Of a stretch of 5,835 nt of DNA, positions 5,561 to 5,835 are shown one piece after another. The stretch comes from Bacteroides sp. Its GTDB lineage: Bacteria; Bacteroidota; Bacteroidia; Bacteroidales; Bacteroidaceae. The DNA lies in NCBI GenBank assembly GCA_019412865.1, contig DXOJ01000037.1, positions 1 through 5,835 on the forward strand, in the 5' to 3' direction. Below the pieces are notes generated by a model that did not search any database, had not been told where the DNA came from, and worked only from the letters and a program-made list of their open reading frames with translations. The position numbers and the translations under genes were made by a program. How positions within the stretch are numbered: the stretch's first letter is position 1; each line of letters opens with the position of its first letter.

Positions 5561-5711
5561 ATTAATTATCTACATAAACCAACCTAAATAATAAGAATAA
5601 GCCGATTAAATCCTACGAACAAAAAAACTAATTCTTTAAAGAAAAGCGATTAACTTTCACAGATATAAGAATTTTTAAATACTAAATGCTAAATCATTCA
5701 AATAAAACACG

Positions 5712-5734
5712 TACTTTTGCGATTCATAAATTTG
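5712..5734 (+). promoter_or_regulatory. Predicted promoter(s) of the FKBP gene
   Basis: Two exact -7 box matches lie in tandem: TACTTTTG at 5712-5719 and TAAATTTG at 5727-5734. Neither has a clear -33 partner. They would give leaders of about 70 or 55 nt before the ATG at 5797. The first is followed by a start region that keeps the downstream leader stem-loop intact. Confidence 0.5.
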
Positions 5735-5739
5735 CAATT

Positions 5740-5778
5740 GATTGAAAGCTAAAACCATGATGGTGATACATTTCAATC
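5740..5778 (+). promoter_or_regulatory. Stem-loop in the FKBP leader
   Basis: GATTGAAA at 5740-5747 pairs with TTTCAATC at 5771-5778 (8 bp) around a 23-nt loop that holds two overlapping ATG codons. The stem ends 18 nt before the FKBP start codon. It could affect mRNA stability or ribosome access; no known motif is recognised. Confidence 0.4.
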
Positions 5779-5804
5779 GCCAACAAAAAACATTATATGG
5801 ATAA
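5757..5804 (+). CDS. Possible 15-codon upstream ORF overlapping the FKBP start
   Basis: ATG at 5757 opens a 15-codon frame (MMVIHFNRQQKTLYG) that stops with TAA at 5802-5804, overlapping the FKBP start by 8 bp in another frame. No ribosome site is visible and short frames of this size arise by chance, so translation is speculative. If translated it could couple to the FKBP start. Confidence 0.15.
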   Translation: MMVIHFNRQQKTLYG

Positions 5805-5835
5805 ATTCAGTTACTCTATTGGCCTCGGAATTGGT
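5797..5835 (+). CDS. FKBP-type peptidyl-prolyl cis-trans isomerase, first 13 codons
   Basis: Only MDKFSYSIGLGIG is present before the window edge. The pattern KxSYxIGxxIG is the start of the N-terminal dimerisation domain of FkpA/FklB/Mip-type proline isomerases, and Bacteroides homologues often begin with MDKFSYxxGxGIG without a signal peptide. The start follows an A-rich leader (CAACAAAAAACATTAT), usual for the genus. The isomerase domain itself lies outside the window, so the call rests on this short N-terminus and is an inference from family resemblance. Confidence 0.7.
   Translation, partial: MDKFSYSIGLGIG

Larger units (their letters stand above)
5363..5711. other. AT-rich divergent intergenic region between sirtuin and FKBP genes
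   Basis: No convincing gene lies here. It contains the 31-bp inverted repeat and octamer array described separately, plus a 12-bp palindrome TTCTTTAAAGAA at 5632-5643. The rest is AT-rich sequence of the kind found upstream of Bacteroides promoters. Because the flanking genes run away from each other, structures here are more likely regulatory sites or repeat elements than terminators. Confidence 0.6.

Noticed and set aside
5632..5643. 12-bp palindrome TTCTTTAAAGAA as an operator
   Set aside because: It is exact but made of low-complexity AT sequence, where such palindromes occur often by chance. There is no second copy in the window.

Overview
The window looks like chromosomal DNA of a gut Bacteroides or close relative. 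Upstream of several genes there are matches to the Bacteroides -7 promoter box (TAnnTTTG), most start codons sit behind A-rich leaders rather than strong Shine-Dalgarno sites, and the protein set (GH115 glucuronidase, secreted SGNH hydrolase, sirtuin-type deacylase, FKBP with a Bacteroides-style N-terminus) fits that genus. The organism call is inferred from these features, not from a database match.

Left part (1-2737, minus strand): a two-gene carbohydrate block. A secreted SGNH/GDSL hydrolase is followed 92 bp downstream by a secreted GH115 alpha-glucuronidase that runs off the left edge (first 592 residues present). Together they suggest removal of uronic acid and acyl (acetyl) decorations from a plant glycan such as glucuronoxylan. 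No SusC/SusD pair or sensor is visible here.

Middle (2738-4604, plus strand): a divergent intergenic region carries a promoter for each side. A roughly 220-nt leader with two consecutive hairpins precedes a class I SAM-dependent methyltransferase, which ends in a good rho-independent terminator. Next comes a small two-gene unit: a minimal AraC-type DNA-binding protein (116 aa, no sensor domain) and a 74-aa protein with the look of a heavy-metal-associated (HMA) fold that lacks the metal-binding cysteines.

Right part (4605-5835): a sirtuin-family NAD-dependent deacylase on the minus strand converges on the HMA-like gene with a 20-bp gap. Its probable terminator lies inside the HMA-like coding sequence. 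Upstream of the sirtuin is a 473-bp divergent intergenic region holding the most striking non-coding structure of the window: a perfect 31-bp inverted repeat with a 2-nt centre, built from five copies of an octamer (CGTCTGAC/GTCAGACG) at 22, 12, 22 and 22 bp steps. The window ends with the first 13 codons of an FKBP-type peptidyl-prolyl isomerase.

Overall the genes are ordinary Bacteroides housekeeping and glycan genes. I see no evidence of a new multi-gene defence or mobile system. The points worth following are non-coding: the palindromic octamer array, the structured methyltransferase leader, and the terminator embedded in a convergent gene.
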